A stretch of 64,000 nucleotides of DNA from Bryobacterales bacterium (GCA_003167255.1 PMTR01000148.1:62001-126000), one strand, 5' to 3'. Positions 48,860 through 57,766 are shown, counted from the stretch's first letter. Notes: generated by a model not told the origin, from the sequence alone. Numbers and translations: made by a program.

Positions 48860-49141
48860 ATGGAGCCGGATCAGCGTACGGAAAAATGCAAGGATATCTT
48901 TTCTCTGCTCTCTGATTATCTGAATCTGGAGTTGCCGCCCGATGCCTGCCAGGAGATCGAAGCTCACCTTGCCGGGTGCCCGCCTTGCATCGAGTTTGCC
49001 GAAAGCCTCCGTCGAACGGTAGAACTCTGCCGCAGCTACCGCCCAACCGAACTTCCCGAGCCCATCGGCCAGCAGGCCCGGGAGCAGCTCCTCGACGCCT
49101 ACCAAAAGATGCTGCGCGCCCGGAAGAGCGCCTCCTCCTGA
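48860..49141 (+). CDS. zinc-finger anti-sigma factor
   Basis: A 93-residue anti-sigma factor with the zf-HC2 signature His36-X3-Cys40-X2-Cys43 (HLAGCPPC) and an additional Cys30. There is no transmembrane segment, so it is a soluble, zinc-dependent and possibly redox-sensing form. GAGGAG precedes ATG 48860. It follows its cognate sigma factor gene. Confidence 0.87.
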   Translation: MEPDQRTEKCKDIFSLLSDYLNLELPPDACQEIEAHLAGCPPCIEFAESLRRTVELCRSYRPTELPEPIGQQAREQLLDAYQKMLRARKSASS

Positions 49142-49218
49142 AGGACGATTCGCCGCGGGGCGAAGACGGGTCATAAATTACCCTTTTATAGGTATTTTAG
49201 TGTATGATATGACTCATT

Positions 49219-49602
49219 ATGTCTCGAAGCGTCCCATCGATCCTGCCCCGGCTGGCTCGCTTGCTGGCCGGTCTTGGCGCAAATACCAGGAAAGCCCGCC
49301 TTCGGCGTGCCTATTCATCTGAGACCGTCGCTCAGCGCGCGGGAATCACCCGCAAGACCCTGTACAGGGTTGAGCGCGGCGATCCGGCAGTGGCCCTAGG
49401 CATCTACGCGCGAGTGCTGCAGGCACTGAGACTGGAGAGTGATCTCGCCTTGATCGCATCGGATGACGCACTAGGCCGAAAATTGCAGGACGCCAGCTTG
49501 GAACCGAAGCGCCGTGCTCCCAGACGGTCGGTGCGCGCCGCGATTCGGCCGGACGACGACAAGTCGACGAACGCCTCAACGGAATCCGAGGATCTGCCAT
49601 GA
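49219..49602 (+). CDS. XRE-family antitoxin-like regulator, orphan
   Basis: A 127-residue DNA-binding protein. The helix-turn-helix at about 30-75 (SSETVAQRAGITRKTLYRVERGDPAVALG) matches HipB-type antitoxins that pair with HipA-family kinases. The basic C-terminus (KRRAPRRS) follows the family. Its stop overlaps (ATGA) a truncated start of such a partner. A TACC-N8-GGTA dyad near 49180-49195 could be its operator. Confidence 0.82.
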   Translation: MSRSVPSILPRLARLLAGLGANTRKARLRRAYSSETVAQRAGITRKTLYRVERGDPAVALGIYARVLQALRLESDLALIASDDALGRKLQDASLEPKRRAPRRSVRAAIRPDDDKSTNASTESEDLP

Positions 49603-49667
49603 TGGCGCGCCAACTCGAGACCGTAGCCGTTTACGCCGACTTCATGGCGGCAGTGTTCGAGCCCTGA
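49599..49667 (+). pseudogene. vestigial start of a HipA-like toxin gene
   Basis: From ATG 49599, overlapping the XRE stop by 4 bases, the frame reads MMARQLETVAVYADFMAAVFEP and then stops. The VAVYADF segment resembles the opening strand of HipA-family proteins, and nothing in frame continues it. It appears to be a remnant left by a deletion. Confidence 0.5.
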
Positions 49668-49729
49668 CCGGCCGAACTCGCGGCTAGCTCCCGGCTCACA
49701 ATCGCTTTTCAAGTCCGCCGCAAGTCCCC

Positions 49730-50257
49730 CTAACGCAGCTTATCCACCGACGCCACTTTTCCGCCCTGGCACTCCACCTGAACCCCGCCGGCTTTACTGG
49801 CGTAGCTCATCGTCTTGGCGTCATCCTCGGTGGCAAACGCCATGGCGGGCGGCCCGAACCGGTGCGTCACTTCCTCGCAGCTCATTCCCTTCTGGATGCC
49901 CATCGCGTCTTCGTAGCTCGGCGGCGGCGCAGCCGGCGCCGCGGGTGCCGCAGCCGGCCCCTCGGCCTCTTTGATCACTCCCGTCTTCGGCTTGGCCGGA
50001 GTCGTGGTTGCAGGACGCGCGGTCGTGGCCGGCTCGGCCTTCGGCGCCGGGTCCTGCGCCGGCTTCAGCGCTTTGCCAACGCTCTCAAACGCCGCGCCGA
50101 TACTCGCGCCCAGTCCCTTCGCGGGCCCCGCACCCGCGGCCGCCGCGCCGGCGCCCGCCCCATACTCCACCACAGTCTGTGCCGCGGCCGAGCCCACGTA
50201 CACCACCAACCCCAGCACGCACCCCGAAAGCAACCAGGCAGTTCGCATCGTCTTCAC
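49730..50257 (-). CDS. exported protein with BamE/SmpA-like C-terminus
   Basis: A 175-residue exported protein. It has a signal peptide (to about 26, ending AAAQ), an Ala/Gly-rich and then Ala/Pro/Thr-rich low-complexity middle (35-112), and a C-terminal ~60 residues (GIQKGMSCEEVTHRFGPP... VECQGGKVASV) that resemble the small SmpA/OmlA fold. Function unknown; it may bind the envelope or outer-membrane proteins. Confidence 0.6.
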   Translation of the reverse strand: MKTMRTAWLLSGCVLGLVVYVGSAAAQTVVEYGAGAGAAAAGAGPAKGLGASIGAAFESVGKALKPAQDPAPKAEPATTARPATTTPAKPKTGVIKEAEGPAAAPAAPAAPPPSYEDAMGIQKGMSCEEVTHRFGPPAMAFATEDDAKTMSYASKAGGVQVECQGGKVASVDKLR

Positions 50258-50362
50258 CTTCCGCAGCTATTGTGGCAGCACGCGGCCGGAAACGGAATGC
50301 TTACCAAAGTCAACAGGGGTCCATAGCCGGCGGCCATCCCCGCCGCGCGCCGCCGGTAGCCG

Positions 50363-50968
50363 CTACTTCAGCTTGCGCGCGCGCTCGAAATCGTCCTTCA
50401 GCTTGCCGGTGATTTTTTCGGCCACATCGGCGCTCGCCCCGTGGAACTTCGCGCCCAGGCTCTCTTGCGTGGTCGCCCAGATTACGTCGCCATCTTTGTT
50501 CACCAGCCGCACCGCGGCGATCGCCTCATGCCGCCGCTCGGTGGAGTGGTCCGATTCGTTCTCGCCCAGCGTCACTCCCGCACTCGAACCCGAACCGCGC
50601 GAGCTCGAGCTGCTCCGGCCGCTGCCCACATTGGCGTGCGCGTTAATGCTGTCGTTTGACGAGTGGACGTCGGTGAACACCAGGTCTTCGGCCGCGCCGT
50701 GCAGCGTGGTGTCGGCCCGCTCCGCATTTTCCGTCAGCACGAACAGCTTCGAACCCTCCAGCGCGCTGATCAGAATGTCGCGCATCTGCGCAGCCGTTTC
50801 CCCGCCCGTCAGCCGGTCCACATAAACGCGCCGCACCGTCAGCAACTGCCGCAGGCCGCCCTCCTCGATCGCCGTAGCCGCGCGCGGCTCCGCCGCCGGC
50901 GCCGGCTGTTGCGACGACTGCTGCGCCGCGGCCAACGCCGCCAATACCAATCCCAATAGCGCCTGCAT
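50363..50968 (-). CDS. exported protein of unknown function
   Basis: A 201-residue exported protein. A signal peptide (1-16) is followed by a Gln/Ala/Pro-rich linker and an alpha/beta domain (VRRVYVDRLTGGETAAQMRDILISALEGSKLF) that resembles the nucleotide-independent Curli/GNA-type secreted fold only loosely. A Ser/Gly-rich loop lies at 119-134. It starts 2 bp after the stop of the next upstream gene, so the two form an operon. Confidence 0.6.
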   Translation of the reverse strand: MQALLGLVLAALAAAQQSSQQPAPAAEPRAATAIEEGGLRQLLTVRRVYVDRLTGGETAAQMRDILISALEGSKLFVLTENAERADTTLHGAAEDLVFTDVHSSNDSINAHANVGSGRSSSSSRGSGSSAGVTLGENESDHSTERRHEAIAAVRLVNKDGDVIWATTQESLGAKFHGASADVAEKITGKLKDDFERARKLK

Positions 50969-50970
50969 GC

Positions 50971-51417
50971 TTATCCTCCCGCCTTGCGCGCTTCGTCGTC
51001 CTGGTATTCCACGCGCCGGCCCGTGCGCGCCTGTAGGCTCGCCAGCACGCTCCGGATGTCGCCTTTCTCCACCCGGAATACCAGCACTTGCTGTTTCCCT
51101 TCGGCATCCACGTAGCCCAGCGTGACGTAGTGCTTGCGCGCCTTGCTCAACAGCAGGATCGGCGAAACCAGAAGCGCCGCCGCGTATCGCCGGCTCACGG
51201 TTTGCCCATATTCCAGCGTGTTGACCTTCTGGTAGGCCACGCGCACTTCTCCGCTCTTCGCCCGGAACACCAAGTCGTCGGCGCCGGTCAGATCGAGCCG
51301 CGCCGTCGCTTTAGGGTCGATGCCCGGCGGCGTTCCGCCCACAAACTGGGTCTTTGCTCCCGGCTGCGCCGCCAGCGCGCCGCACCACAGCATGGATAAA
51401 AAGAGACCTCGAATCAT
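50971..51417 (-). CDS. exported protein of unknown function
   Basis: A 148-residue exported protein with a signal peptide (1-17, ending ALAAQ). It is mostly beta: DDLVFRAKSGEVRVAYQKVNTLEYGQ, then a hydrophobic stretch (AAALLVSPILLLS) and YVTLGYVDAEGKQQVLVFRVEKGD. The pattern fits a small PH-like or YcfL-like domain. It lies in operon with 50363-50968 and diverges from the S41 peptidase gene. Confidence 0.6.
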   Translation of the reverse strand: MIRGLFLSMLWCGALAAQPGAKTQFVGGTPPGIDPKATARLDLTGADDLVFRAKSGEVRVAYQKVNTLEYGQTVSRRYAAALLVSPILLLSKARKHYVTLGYVDAEGKQQVLVFRVEKGDIRSVLASLQARTGRRVEYQDDEARKAGG

Positions 51418-51485
51418 GGTTGTTAACAGAACTAGTGCCGTGAGCGTCCCCGCCCTCTCAGAAAGTTTTCACGAATCTCCTACGC

Positions 51486-51497
51486 TATAGTTGGAGG
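51486..51497 (+). promoter_or_regulatory. -10 element of a likely leaderless S41 peptidase mRNA
   Basis: TATAGT (51486-51491) ends 6 bases before the ATG at 51498. GGAGG between them touches the start codon, too close for normal ribosome binding. The same 6-base spacing occurs at the ABC ATPase gene (TATACT, 11259-11254). Confidence 0.5.
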
Positions 51498-52805
51498 ATG
51501 CAGCTTCGTCTCGCGGCCCTGGCCCTGCTGCTCTCGGGCGCCCTCCCTTCGCCCGCCCAGCCCGCCTTGACCCCCGCGCAGCGCCAGTTGAACATCGATT
51601 CCTTCGAAATGGTCTGGCAGACCGTCCGCGACAAGCACTGGGACCCCAAGCTCGGCGGACTCGATTGGCAGGCCATCCACGACGAACTGCGTCCCAAGGT
51701 CGAGAAGGCCGCCACTCTCGATGAAGCCCGCGCCGTCATGTCCGACATGCTCGACCGCCTCAAGCAGACCCATTTCGGCATCGTGCCCGGCGAGGCTTAT
51801 CGGGAGATGGGCGCCATCACTGCCGATGCCGATTCCGGCCCCCGCGACGGCAGCCCCGGCATCGACGCCCGCGTGATCGATAGCCACGTGCTCGTCACCT
51901 CCGTCGAACCCGATTCGCCCGCCGCCGCCGCCGGCGTCAAACCCGGTTGGGAGATCCTCCGCATCGACGGCAAAGACCTCGCCCCCGGCCTCGCCAAGAT
52001 CCGCGACTCCCTTTCGAGCCAGCCCACTCTCCTCGATCTGCTTCAGGCCCACGCCGTCACCAACCGCCTGTCTGGACAAATCGGCAAGTCCGTCGAACTT
52101 CAGTTCCTCGACGGCCGGGACAAGAAGGTTTCCGTGAAGCTCACCCGCGCCCGCCCGCGCGGTCAGTTGGCCTTGTTCGGCAACCTGCCGCCCGTGCACT
52201 TCTGGGTGGAGTCCCGCACCGTCAAGCCCAACATCGGCTACGTGCGCTTCAACCTCTTCTTCGAGCCCGATTCCCTCATCGCCGCCTTTCAACAGGCCGT
52301 CCAAGCCTGCCAGACTTGTGACGGCTTCATCGTCGATCTGCGCGGCAACCCCGGCGGCATCGGCGGCCTGGCTACCGGCGTGGCCGGCTGGTTCACCGAT
52401 AAGCAAGGCCAGCGCCTCGGCTCCATGTTCCTCCGCGGCGCCACCATCAAGTTTGCCGTCTTCCCCAGGGCCGAACCCTTTCGCGGACCGCTCGCCATCC
52501 TCGTCGACGGTTGCTCCGCTTCCACCTCGGAGGTCTTCGCCGGCGGCTTGAAAGACCTCGGCCGCGCCCGCATCATCGGCACTCGCACCGCCGGCGCCGC
52601 CCTGCCCTCCGTTTTCACCAGGCTTCCCGACGGCGACGGCTTCCAGTACGCCGTCGCTAATTACATTTCCGAAGGCGGCCAGGCGCTGGAAGGCTTCGGC
52701 GTAACCCCCGACCAGGAAGTCAAACTTACCCGCCCTCAGTTGCTCGAAGGCCAGGACCCCGTGCTCGATGCTGCGGTAAGCTGGATTGAGAAACAAAAAA
52801 AGTAA
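51498..52805 (+). CDS. exported S41-family serine peptidase
   Basis: A 435-residue exported protease of the tail-specific/tricorn class. It has a signal peptide (1-21), a helical N-terminal domain, a PDZ domain (about 115-220, with SPAAAAGVKPGWEILRIDG) and the catalytic core. The nucleophilic serine lies in CSASTSE (339-345). The Lys of the CtpA/Prc dyad is missing from the matching GTRTAGAAL segment, so it more likely uses the Ser-His-Glu type tetrad. Substrates unknown. It is followed 18 bp later by the LolA-like gene. Confidence 0.87.
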   Translation: MQLRLAALALLLSGALPSPAQPALTPAQRQLNIDSFEMVWQTVRDKHWDPKLGGLDWQAIHDELRPKVEKAATLDEARAVMSDMLDRLKQTHFGIVPGEAYREMGAITADADSGPRDGSPGIDARVIDSHVLVTSVEPDSPAAAAGVKPGWEILRIDGKDLAPGLAKIRDSLSSQPTLLDLLQAHAVTNRLSGQIGKSVELQFLDGRDKKVSVKLTRARPRGQLALFGNLPPVHFWVESRTVKPNIGYVRFNLFFEPDSLIAAFQQAVQACQTCDGFIVDLRGNPGGIGGLATGVAGWFTDKQGQRLGSMFLRGATIKFAVFPRAEPFRGPLAILVDGCSASTSEVFAGGLKDLGRARIIGTRTAGAALPSVFTRLPDGDGFQYAVANYISEGGQALEGFGVTPDQEVKLTRPQLLEGQDPVLDAAVSWIEKQKK

Positions 52806-52823
52806 CCAAGTGAGGTAATAAAT

Positions 52824-53591
52824 ATGAATCGCTCTCTCTTACGCGCCAACGTCATCATCGCCGCCGCGCTGCTGGCCGGCATCGCCTTGCCGCGCCTTGT
52901 GGCGGCGGATCTGCCCAAGGCCGAAACCATCCTCGACAAATACATCGAGGTCACCGGCGGCAAAGCCGCCTACCAGAAGCTCCATTCCCAAATACTGTCC
53001 GGCATTTTTGAAATGTCCGCCGCGGGGATCAAGGGCTCGGTTACCAGTTACCGCATGGAACCGGACCTCGCCTACACCGAAATCGTGCTCGAAGGCATCG
53101 GCAAAATAACCGACGGCTCCGACGGCAAAGTCGCCTGGGCCAACTCCGCCATGCAGGGCCCGCACGTCAAGGAAGGCGCCGAAAGAGCCCAGGCCATGCA
53201 GACCACGCGCTTCAATGGCGAGCTCCACTGGCGCGAAACCTATAAGACCGCCGAGACCACCGGCGTCGAAGCCGTGGATGGCAAAGACTGCTACAAAGTG
53301 GTGCTCACCCCCGCCGAAGGCCCCGCCGTTACCCACTTCTACGACAAGGATTCCGGCCTGCTGACGAAGATGTCGCTCATCACCCAGACCCCCATGGGCG
53401 AAGTGCCGGCTGATTCTTTCCCCAGCGACTACCGCAAGGAAGGCGATATCCTGCTGCCGCACAAAGTCCGCCAGAGCGTCGCCGGCCAGGAATTCACCAT
53501 CACCATCGACACCGTGAAGTTGAACCCTGAGATCCCCAAGAGCCGCTTCGACCTCCCCGACGAAATCAAAGCGCTGGTCAACAAGAAGTAG
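52824..53591 (+). CDS. exported LolA/LppX-like protein
   Basis: A 255-residue exported protein. The signal peptide ends near residue 28 (LVAA). The mature part (AETILDKYIEVTGGKAAYQKL, then repeated beta hairpins ending FDLPDEI) fits the outer-membrane lipoprotein-sorting-like family with an open beta-barrel half that can hold lipid. It follows the S41 peptidase gene in the same direction with GAGG upstream, and could be cotranscribed. Ligand unknown. Confidence 0.75.
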   Translation: MNRSLLRANVIIAAALLAGIALPRLVAADLPKAETILDKYIEVTGGKAAYQKLHSQILSGIFEMSAAGIKGSVTSYRMEPDLAYTEIVLEGIGKITDGSDGKVAWANSAMQGPHVKEGAERAQAMQTTRFNGELHWRETYKTAETTGVEAVDGKDCYKVVLTPAEGPAVTHFYDKDSGLLTKMSLITQTPMGEVPADSFPSDYRKEGDILLPHKVRQSVAGQEFTITIDTVKLNPEIPKSRFDLPDEIKALVNKK

Positions 53592-53612
53592 CGCCGGTTT
53601 CGTGCTCTTCGT

Positions 53613-53699
53613 GGGACAGGCCATCGCCTTTTGTGGCCTGTCGAGTCCCGGCAAATCGCGGCGGCCTGACAGACGACAAAAACCGATCGTCTGTCCCAC
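53613..53699. repeat. degenerate copy of the GACAGACG/CGTCTGTC repeat
   Basis: Starts GTGGGACAGGC and ends GATCGTCTGTCCCAC, with a diverged middle. The full copies are at 24651-24730 and 56876-56952. Confidence 0.6.
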
Positions 53700-53732
53700 T
53701 CCGACCACGCCTCCGGAACCGGGCGTGGGATC

Positions 53733-53909
53733 TCAGCAGCACTTCGCCCGCGCGTACTTCTCCCGCATCCGCTCTTCCGAAAAGCGCCGCCACTCCGCCC
53801 CCGAATGCGCCCGCCCGTGCGCCTGCAAATGCCGCCGGTAGGCATTCTCATCGGCCAGTTCGCGCAGCAACTCGAGCGCCAGTTGGCCCACACGCCGCAG
53901 CGCCTTCAT
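53733..53909 (-). CDS. YbdD/YjiX-type small protein
   Basis: A 58-residue cytoplasmic protein of the YbdD/YjiX family (LADENAYRRHLQAHGRAH... ERMREKYARAKCC). In other bacteria it is encoded directly after CstA/BtsT transporters, as here; its job is unclear. GGAGGAG precedes ATG 53909, which overlaps the cstA stop by four bases, so expression is coupled. Too short to be noticed beside longer overlapping frames. Confidence 0.87.
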   Translation of the reverse strand: MKALRRVGQLALELLRELADENAYRRHLQAHGRAHSGAEWRRFSEERMREKYARAKCC

Positions 53910-55963
53910 ATCTCCTCCGCTCGCAGTTGCGTCTCGACAAACGGCGTCTCCAAGACCACCGCTTCCCGCGTGCCGCGCAGGATGCCGATCCACACGCGCA
54001 CCGAATCGGCTAGAATCGTTGCCACCATCGCCATCAGAATGCCGCACACCGCCGCATCCAGCCGCGCATTGAAAATCAGCGTGCGCGCGGCCTCCGGGTT
54101 TGCCGCCGTGCCGGCCCGCAGCGCGCCCTCCAGCTTGTTGGCCTGCGCCAGAAAGCCCAGCGCCGGCAGTGGAGAAAAAATCTTCTGCCACCCCGCGGTG
54201 AACGTCACCAGCACCAGCCACCCCAGCGGCGCGCACGTGATCCACAGGTAGCGCGCCCCATGCATCTTCAGCAGAATCGTGGTGGCCACCGAGAAAGCGA
54301 TCGCCGCCAGCAACTGGTTCGAAATGCCGAACAGCGGCCACAGCGAATTGATGCCTCCCAGCGGATCGCGCACGCCCTGGATCAGGAAGTAGCCCCATGC
54401 GCTCACCATCAGCGCGCTCGCCGCGATCACCCCCGGCATCCAACTGGTGCGGCCCAGTCGCGGCGCCACCTGCCCCACCAGGTCCTGCAGCATGAACCGG
54501 CCCACGCGCGTGCCCGCGTCGATGATCGTCAGAATGAACAGCGCCTCGAACATGATGGCGAAGTGGTACCAGAAGCCGATCACCGCCGCGCCGCCCCCGC
54601 TGCGCGCGAAGATGTGCGCCATCCCCAGCGCCAGCGACGGCGCTCCGCCCGTGCGGTTGAACAGCGTTTGCTCCCCCACGCTCCGCGCCAGCGCCGCCAT
54701 CTCCTCCGCGTTCACCGGAAATCCCCAGCCGGAAATCGTCGCCACCGCCGCCGCCGGAGCCGCTCCCACAATCCCCGCCGGCGAATTCACCGCGAAGTAC
54801 ACACCCGGTTGCAGCACGCACGCCGCCACCATCGCCATGATTGCCACGAAGCTCTCCATCAGCATCGAGCCGTACCCCACCGCCACCGCGTGCGATTCGC
54901 GCGCCAGCATCTTCGGCGTCGTGCCCGACGAAATCAGCGAATGAAAGCCCGAAACCGCCCCGCACGCAATCGTGATGAAGCAGAACGGGAAAATCTTGCC
55001 CGCGAAGATCGGGCCCGTGCCGTCCGCAAACCGCGTGAAGGCCGGAAGCTGCAGCTCCGGCCGCACAAACAGAATCCCCACCGCCAGCATCCCCACCACT
55101 CCCAGTTTCACGAACGTGCTGAGGTAATCCCGCGGCGCCAGCAGCAGCCAAACCGGCAGCGCGCTCGCCAGAAATCCGTACACGATGATCGAGATCGCGA
55201 GCGCCATCGCGCTCAGCGTGAACACCGGGCCCAGGCTCGGCGACGCCGCCACCCACCGTCCGGCAAAGATCGACGCCATCACCAGCACGAACCCTAGCCC
55301 CGAACACTCCAGCACTTTGCCCGGCCGCCAGTAGCGCAGATACAGGCCCATCAGGATCGCGATCGGCATGGTCGCGGCGATCGTGAAGGTTCCCCAGGCG
55401 CTGCCTTTGAGCGCATTCACCACCACCAGCGCCACCACCGCCAGCAGGATGATCATGATCAGCAGCACCGTCAGCAGCGCCGTGAACCCTCCCAGCCGGC
55501 CAATCTCCTCGCGCGCCATTCGGCCCAGCGATTTGCCGTCCCGCCGCATCGACGCGAACAGAATCACGAAATCCTGTACCGCCCCGCCCAGCACCGCTCC
55601 AATCACGATCCACAGCGTCCCCGGCAGATAACCAAACTGCGCCGCCAGCACCGGCCCCACCAGCGGCCCCGGCCCCGCGATCGCCGCGAAATGATGGCCC
55701 ATCACGATCCAGCGGTTGGTCGGTTCGAAATCGTGGCCGTTGCGCAGCCGCTCGGCCGGCGTCGCCCGCCGGTCGTCCAGCGCCATCACCCGCGCCGCAA
55801 TGAACCGCGCGTAAAATCGATAAGCCGAAATATAAGAGCAGGCCGCCGCCGCCACCAGCCACAGGCTGTTGATGTGTTCGCCGCGGTAGAGCGCAATTCC
55901 GCCTAAACCGATCGCCGCTGCCGCCGCAATCGCGCCCCACATCAGTTGACGCAGAAATTTCAC
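53906..55963 (-). CDS. cstA: carbon starvation protein A (CstA/BtsT-type transporter)
   Basis: A 685-residue inner-membrane transporter of the CstA family, known in Escherichia coli for peptide and pyruvate uptake. It has about 16-18 hydrophobic segments. Family motifs include AIAGPGPLVGPVLAAQFGYLPG near 94-115, FASMRRDGKSLG, and SSGTTPKMLARES near 350. It starts at GTG 55963; AGGA lies immediately before it, and TAAACT 8 bases upstream, so the transcript may have almost no leader. The YbdD partner follows. Confidence 0.92.
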   Translation of the reverse strand: MKFLRQLMWGAIAAAAAIGLGGIALYRGEHINSLWLVAAAACSYISAYRFYARFIAARVMALDDRRATPAERLRNGHDFEPTNRWIVMGHHFAAIAGPGPLVGPVLAAQFGYLPGTLWIVIGAVLGGAVQDFVILFASMRRDGKSLGRMAREEIGRLGGFTALLTVLLIMIILLAVVALVVVNALKGSAWGTFTIAATMPIAILMGLYLRYWRPGKVLECSGLGFVLVMASIFAGRWVAASPSLGPVFTLSAMALAISIIVYGFLASALPVWLLLAPRDYLSTFVKLGVVGMLAVGILFVRPELQLPAFTRFADGTGPIFAGKIFPFCFITIACGAVSGFHSLISSGTTPKMLARESHAVAVGYGSMLMESFVAIMAMVAACVLQPGVYFAVNSPAGIVGAAPAAAVATISGWGFPVNAEEMAALARSVGEQTLFNRTGGAPSLALGMAHIFARSGGGAAVIGFWYHFAIMFEALFILTIIDAGTRVGRFMLQDLVGQVAPRLGRTSWMPGVIAASALMVSAWGYFLIQGVRDPLGGINSLWPLFGISNQLLAAIAFSVATTILLKMHGARYLWITCAPLGWLVLVTFTAGWQKIFSPLPALGFLAQANKLEGALRAGTAANPEAARTLIFNARLDAAVCGILMAMVATILADSVRVWIGILRGTREAVVLETPFVETQLRAEEI

Positions 55964-55997
55964 GTCCTACGAGTTTACTAGGTTGTATTGCCGCTCA

Positions 55998-56040
55998 GTG
56001 GGGCGGCCAACTCTGGCCGCAGCCGGCTTTAGCCGGCTCT
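55998..56040. repeat. GGGGCGGCCAA...GGCCGCAGCCG repeat, copy 2
   Basis: Inverted copy of the repeat at 22435-22482: GTGGGGCGGCCAACTCTGG, then CCGCAGCCGGCT and AGCCGGCTCT. It lies just downstream of the 56050-56817 gene stop. Confidence 0.75.
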
Positions 56041-56049
56041 TCCGCGCCG

Positions 56050-56817
56050 CTAAAACGGCTTCAACGTCCGCAGCAGCGACGCCGTGTGTTCGTTGACGAA
56101 ATGGATCGGCCGCCAGTCCTGGTCCACCGTCCCGATATAAACCATGCTGCCCTGGTCGCGGCCCATCAGGATCACCGTGTACTTCCGCTCCGGGTACCCC
56201 AGCGCGCGATACAAGATGGTGCCGGTTTCCTGCGGGTGGTCGGTGGTCGGCTGGCCCAGCTTCTGTGTGACCCCCAGGTAATCGTCGTGGCTACTCAGGT
56301 TATCGAACGACCGGTCGCTGCCCGTGAACGTGGCCCGCTGTCGCACCTCTCGGATCCGCGAGGAATTCAGCACCAGCAACCCGAGCACCAGCCCAGCCAC
56401 CACCACCCCCGCGATCAGCCCCACCACCCGCCGGTCGCTCTTGTCCAGGCGCAGTCCCGAAACCGGCCGCGGTTCCCCCAGGCCCGGCGCCGTCGTGGAT
56501 GTGGCCGCCGTCACTCCCGGCCCGCCCGGCATCGAGATCACCCGCCGCTGGTGGGCCACCACCATTCCACTCTTGAGCTCCAGCTCGCGGTTCAGCCCCA
56601 CAATCAGGATGGGATCGTCCGTGCGCGAAACCTCGCCCACAAATCGCCGCGGAATCCAGATCTCCGAGCCCGTCTGCGTATTCGTGACCAGGATCTCCGA
56701 CCACGTGGCCTTCTCGAAGCGCCATTCGTTGTGCACCACTCCCAATAGGGCCGGATAGAAAGCAAACGTGCGGCCAACCAATTGATCGAGCGACGGTGGA
56801 TTAGGCGCGGACCCCAT
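56050..56817 (-). CDS. single-pass membrane protein of unknown function
   Basis: A 255-residue protein. The N-terminal ~100 residues form a beta-rich cytoplasmic domain (FEKATWSEILVTNTQTGSEIWIPRRFVGEV). A transmembrane helix lies near 132-151 (VVGLIAGVVVAGLVLGLLVL), and an external domain with YLGVTQKLGQPTTD, ILYRALGYPERKYTVILMG follows. I do not recognise the family. Short regions occur upstream and downstream filled by repeats. Confidence 0.6.
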   Translation of the reverse strand: MGSAPNPPSLDQLVGRTFAFYPALLGVVHNEWRFEKATWSEILVTNTQTGSEIWIPRRFVGEVSRTDDPILIVGLNRELELKSGMVVAHQRRVISMPGGPGVTAATSTTAPGLGEPRPVSGLRLDKSDRRVVGLIAGVVVAGLVLGLLVLNSSRIREVRQRATFTGSDRSFDNLSSHDDYLGVTQKLGQPTTDHPQETGTILYRALGYPERKYTVILMGRDQGSMVYIGTVDQDWRPIHFVNEHTASLLRTLKPF

Positions 56818-56875
56818 GAGCTGTCCCTATGGTAGCGCGCACGAGAAGCTATGAAAAACTCGCCGGCATCGCCGA

Positions 56876-56952
56876 GTTGACAGACGAAAGCGTCTGTCCC
56901 ACCTGGTGCACATGGCTGGCGTCTTGTGGGGCAGGCGCTTTCGCCTGCCAAC
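56876..56952. repeat. GACAGACGAAAGCGTCTGTCCC repeat, copy 2
   Basis: A 77-bp near copy of 24651-24730 with the same start hairpin and a GGCAGGCG-CTTT-CGCCTGCC end hairpin, placed directly after the stop of the YSC84-type gene. Confidence 0.85.
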
Positions 56953-56956
56953 CCGG

Positions 56957-57628
56957 TTACTTCCGCATCGAGTACTTGTCCAGGTCGGAGATCAGCTTTC
57001 GCGCGCCGGCCGGCGGCGCGGTGTGGCCGTTCAGCACTTCCTTGTTGTCGATCTTCTGGCCGTATAACTCGGTGTTGGCGTCCGCATCGTTGCGCAGCGT
57101 GGCGCCGGTCAAAGAGATGCCGGCGAAGATCCCCTTGGCGCGCGACCACGCCAGGATCTCGGCCGTCATCTTGACATCCGTATCGGCGTTGACCGTTCTT
57201 CCCACCGGGCCCGCCGCCACCGAGGCGTCCGCCCCCAAAGTGAATTTATCGCCCAGCAGCTTGTTCATGCCTTCGCGGTTCATCACCAGCATGACCACGT
57301 CGGTGGAAGAGCCGCCGATCTGGAAGCCGAGGCTGCCGCCTTCAATTCGCACCGCACCCGGCGCGCCCCATCCCGTGCCGTCCTGGTGGCGGCACTCGGC
57401 GAAACCGCGTCCGAATTCCGCGCCCACCACGAAGGCCGCCTTCTTGAGCCCCGGCACAATCACCACGCATTGTGACTTGGCCAGCAAGTCTTGCGGAATC
57501 CCCTTATCGGGGGTGCTCATAATTTCGGAAAAGACGGTGGCCGTGGCCGCCAGCCGTTCCTGCGCGGTATCGGCCGCAAAAGCCGCCATCGGCAGCAACA
57601 AAGCGGCGCTAATTGCAATGCGTTTCAT
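56957..57628 (-). CDS. YSC84-related exported lipid-binding protein
   Basis: A 223-residue exported protein. ATG 57628 gives a signal peptide (MKRIAISAALLLPMAAFAA). The mature part matches the YSC84/Ysc84-actin-binding family: CVVIVPGLKKAAFVVGAEFGRG, GGSLGFQIGGSSTDVVMLVMN, and AYSKSKG-like AWSRAKGIFAGISLTG. In eukaryotes this domain binds phosphoinositides; bacterial members are presumed lipid-binding. It stands alone. Confidence 0.88.
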   Translation of the reverse strand: MKRIAISAALLLPMAAFAADTAQERLAATATVFSEIMSTPDKGIPQDLLAKSQCVVIVPGLKKAAFVVGAEFGRGFAECRHQDGTGWGAPGAVRIEGGSLGFQIGGSSTDVVMLVMNREGMNKLLGDKFTLGADASVAAGPVGRTVNADTDVKMTAEILAWSRAKGIFAGISLTGATLRNDADANTELYGQKIDNKEVLNGHTAPPAGARKLISDLDKYSMRK

Positions 57629-57713
57629 ACGAGTTTCTCCTGACAATTATTATCGCCAACTCCGTCACCGCGTGAACGCTTGCTTGGTGCGAAAACACAG
57701 TGACAAAACGAAC

Positions 57714-57747
57714 CCGGCCGCGGGCCCCTTGCGAGGCGCGCGGCCGG
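57714..57747 (-). terminator. candidate terminator of the Oar-like receptor gene
   Basis: A perfect 9-bp stem CCGGCCGCG/CGCGGCCGG (57714-57722 with 57739-57747) lies 20 bp downstream of the receptor stop. On the minus strand it is followed by a T-rich but interrupted stretch (GTTCGTTTTG), so it may be intrinsic. Confidence 0.5.
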
Positions 57748-57766
57748 TGGAATACAAAGGGTCGAA

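Noticed and set aside
53733-55940. 735-codon minus-strand frame overlapping cstA
   Set aside because: Only its last 58 codons (YbdD) are real. The rest is Gly/Ala-rich out-of-frame translation of cstA.
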